From Flavobacteriales bacterium UBA7430 (lineage in GTDB: Bacteria; Bacteroidota; Bacteroidia; Flavobacteriales; UBA7430): DNA of 64,000 bases. The notes below the pieces were generated by a model. The model worked only from the letters and a program-made list of their open reading frames with translations. It ran no database searches and was not told the DNA's origin. Location: the NCBI GenBank assembly GCA_002478765.1, contig DLQO01000050.1:289-64288 (forward strand), read 5' to 3'. The position numbers were made by a program, and so were the translations under genes. This document shows, piece by piece, positions 63,038 through 64,000 of this stretch. Each line of letters begins with the position of its first letter. Positions within the stretch are counted from its first letter, which is position 1.

Positions 63038-63676
63038 TTATTGAATGAAAGGGTTGTTTTTCTTCTCGAACCCTATACTTGTTTCTTTTCCGTGCCCGGG
63101 ATATACGATCATTTCGTCATTGAGAATTAGTAATTTATCTTTTATAGACCTCAGAAGTGTCGCATGGTCGCCTAGAGGTAAGTCTGTTCGCCCAATACTC
63201 AGGTGAAATAAGACATCCGCTGACAGTAAGATGTTTTCATCTTGATTAACCAAGCAGATATGTCCGGGAGCATGACCGGGCGTGAAAATGATTTCAAACG
63301 AACTGTTCCCAAAACTTAAAAATTCACCTTCTTCAATGAATCGGCCCACTTTGGGAAGTTCTTCCAAGTGTAAATCGTATTGTTCAGCCGTCAGCGGTGC
63401 ATACTCTAGCAAGGGAAGATCTGCCTTGTGCATGATTGGTTTGATGTCGTAGGTATCCGAAACAAATTTATTGCCAAAAAGGTGGTCTAAATGACAATGA
63501 GTGTTTACAAGCGTAACAGGTTTCAACCCCTTTTCCTCAATGAAGCTTTTAAGTCTCGCGTTGTCTTTTTCATCGTAACAGCCTGGGTCAACAATAAGAC
63601 ACTCACCGGTTTCATCATAGGCGACGTAAGTGTTCTCTTGAAAGGGGTTGAAGGTGAAACTTTTAATTTGTATCAT
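63038..63676 (-). CDS. MBL-fold hydrolase, glyoxalase II-like
   Basis: This 212-residue metallo-beta-lactamase-fold protein has the metal motif THCHLDHLFG (about 58-67, HxHxDH), the second histidine in FTPGHAPGHICLV (about 131-143), an Asp in LLSADVLF, and the last His in VYPGHGKETSIGFEKKNN. The C-terminus fits the short hydroxyacylglutathione-hydrolase-like subgroup common in bacteria. The true substrate is unknown. It converges with the NlpC/P60 gene and is divergent from the M20 peptidase gene. Confidence 0.9.
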   Translation of the reverse strand: MIQIKSFTFNPFQENTYVAYDETGECLIVDPGCYDEKDNARLKSFIEEKGLKPVTLVNTHCHLDHLFGNKFVSDTYDIKPIMHKADLPLLEYAPLTAEQYDLHLEELPKVGRFIEEGEFLSFGNSSFEIIFTPGHAPGHICLVNQDENILLSADVLFHLSIGRTDLPLGDHATLLRSIKDKLLILNDEMIVYPGHGKETSIGFEKKNNPFIQ

Positions 63677-63756
63677 TGGGACTGTCTTTTTTACTTATGC
63701 CAAAGTAATTATTTAAACCAAGAATATCCTAACTTTACAAGATTAAACAGATTCAA

Positions 63757-64000
63757 GTGCAGCATATATCCAAGATTAAAGAAATAGTAGAATCGTCATT
63801 TCCCACATTGGTTGAGTGGCGTGAACACCTTCATGCAAACCCGGAGTTGTCTTTCAAAGAAGAAGAAACATCCGCCTTTGTAGCCTCTAAGCTAGAGGCT
63901 ATGGGTATTCCCTTTGAGAAAGGTGTTGCTGGAACGGGCATCGTCGCTCTAATCAAGGGGCGGAATCCCGAAAAACAGTGCCTTGCCTTACGAGCAGATT
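63757..64000 (+). CDS. M20-family metallopeptidase/amidohydrolase (partial, N-terminus)
   Basis: The first 81 codons of a gene that runs off the right edge start at a GTG (63757). The translation has WREHLHANPELSFKEEETSA (about 19-38), GVAGTGIVALIKGRNPEK and CLALRAD, which are hallmarks of the M20D/aminoacylase-hippuricase family. These enzymes hydrolyse N-acyl amino acids. The metal-ligand residues further on are outside the window. A near-consensus TAACTTTA lies at 63730-63737. Confidence 0.85.
   Translation, partial: MQHISKIKEIVESSFPTLVEWREHLHANPELSFKEEETSAFVASKLEAMGIPFEKGVAGTGIVALIKGRNPEKQCLALRAD

Noticed and set aside
1-64000. CRISPR arrays, tRNA or rRNA genes and insertion sequences.
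   Set aside because: Reading both strands I found no direct-repeat array, no cloverleaf with a T-loop, no ribosomal RNA sequence and no transposase.

Overview
The window is a piece of a low-GC Bacteroidota chromosome, almost certainly a member of the order Flavobacteriales. The evidence is the type IX secretion (T9SS) sorting domains of both classes, PorE-like OmpA proteins, carboxypeptidase-regulatory TonB receptors paired with a DUF4249 lipoprotein, a class II (eukaryote-like) glutamine synthetase, a fused SecDF, and promoters of the Bacteroidota type (-7 TAnnTTTG, sometimes with TTG 19-20 bases upstream). The genus cannot be fixed from the sequence. I see no tRNA, rRNA, CRISPR array, insertion sequence or prophage. 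Apart from the left end this looks like ordinary core chromosome.

Layout. 1-6488 (minus) is a tandem array of at least four related secreted proteins: signal peptide, PKD/Ig-like region, a proprotein-convertase P domain without any protease, PKD or SprB repeats, and a T9SS type B C-terminal domain. The array runs off the left edge and contains a probable gene relic at 4358-4747. 6657-10177 has malate dehydrogenase convergent with a DCC-family protein and a T9SS type A FG-GAP protein. 10319-23172 is mostly housekeeping on the plus strand: secDF, tatA-like, a Ca2+/Na+ antiporter, glutamine synthetase, a PorE-like OmpA protein, then purM-prfA-pyrF and comEC. 23181-31214 (minus) holds an RNA methyltransferase, twin cold-shock genes, a 23S pseudouridine synthase, a DbpA-like helicase, SlyD, a TrkH potassium transporter, a heptose-kinase-like enzyme and aspartate aminotransferase.

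31399-36024 (plus) is queE, a second PorE-like protein, HMG-CoA lyase and a short DEAD-box helicase. 36067-44532 (minus) is a RhlE-like helicase preceded by a long probable operon, ccmB-ccmC-ccmD-ccmE-ccmF, DUF2520, KdsC-like phosphatase, UbiA-type prenyltransferase and Maf, which joins cytochrome c maturation to envelope and nucleotide housekeeping. 44703-50365 (plus) is an outer-membrane trio: two TonB-receptor-type barrels and a DUF4249 lipoprotein. The rest is housekeeping: pyrD, hisS, xerD with an MFS transporter, aroQ, mazG, an orphan MacB-type permease, another RhlE helicase, guaA, lysA, an NlpC/P60 hydrolase, an MBL hydrolase and the start of an M20 peptidase.

The features most worth a second look are the P-domain array with its duplicated leader and relic, several genes whose -7 element ends only 4-5 bases before the start codon (candidate leaderless mRNAs), the Cys-type CcmE, two PorE-like paralogues in different operons, near-identical tandem cold-shock proteins, and terminators that overlap a stop codon or the next promoter. 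No clearly new multi-gene system is evident.
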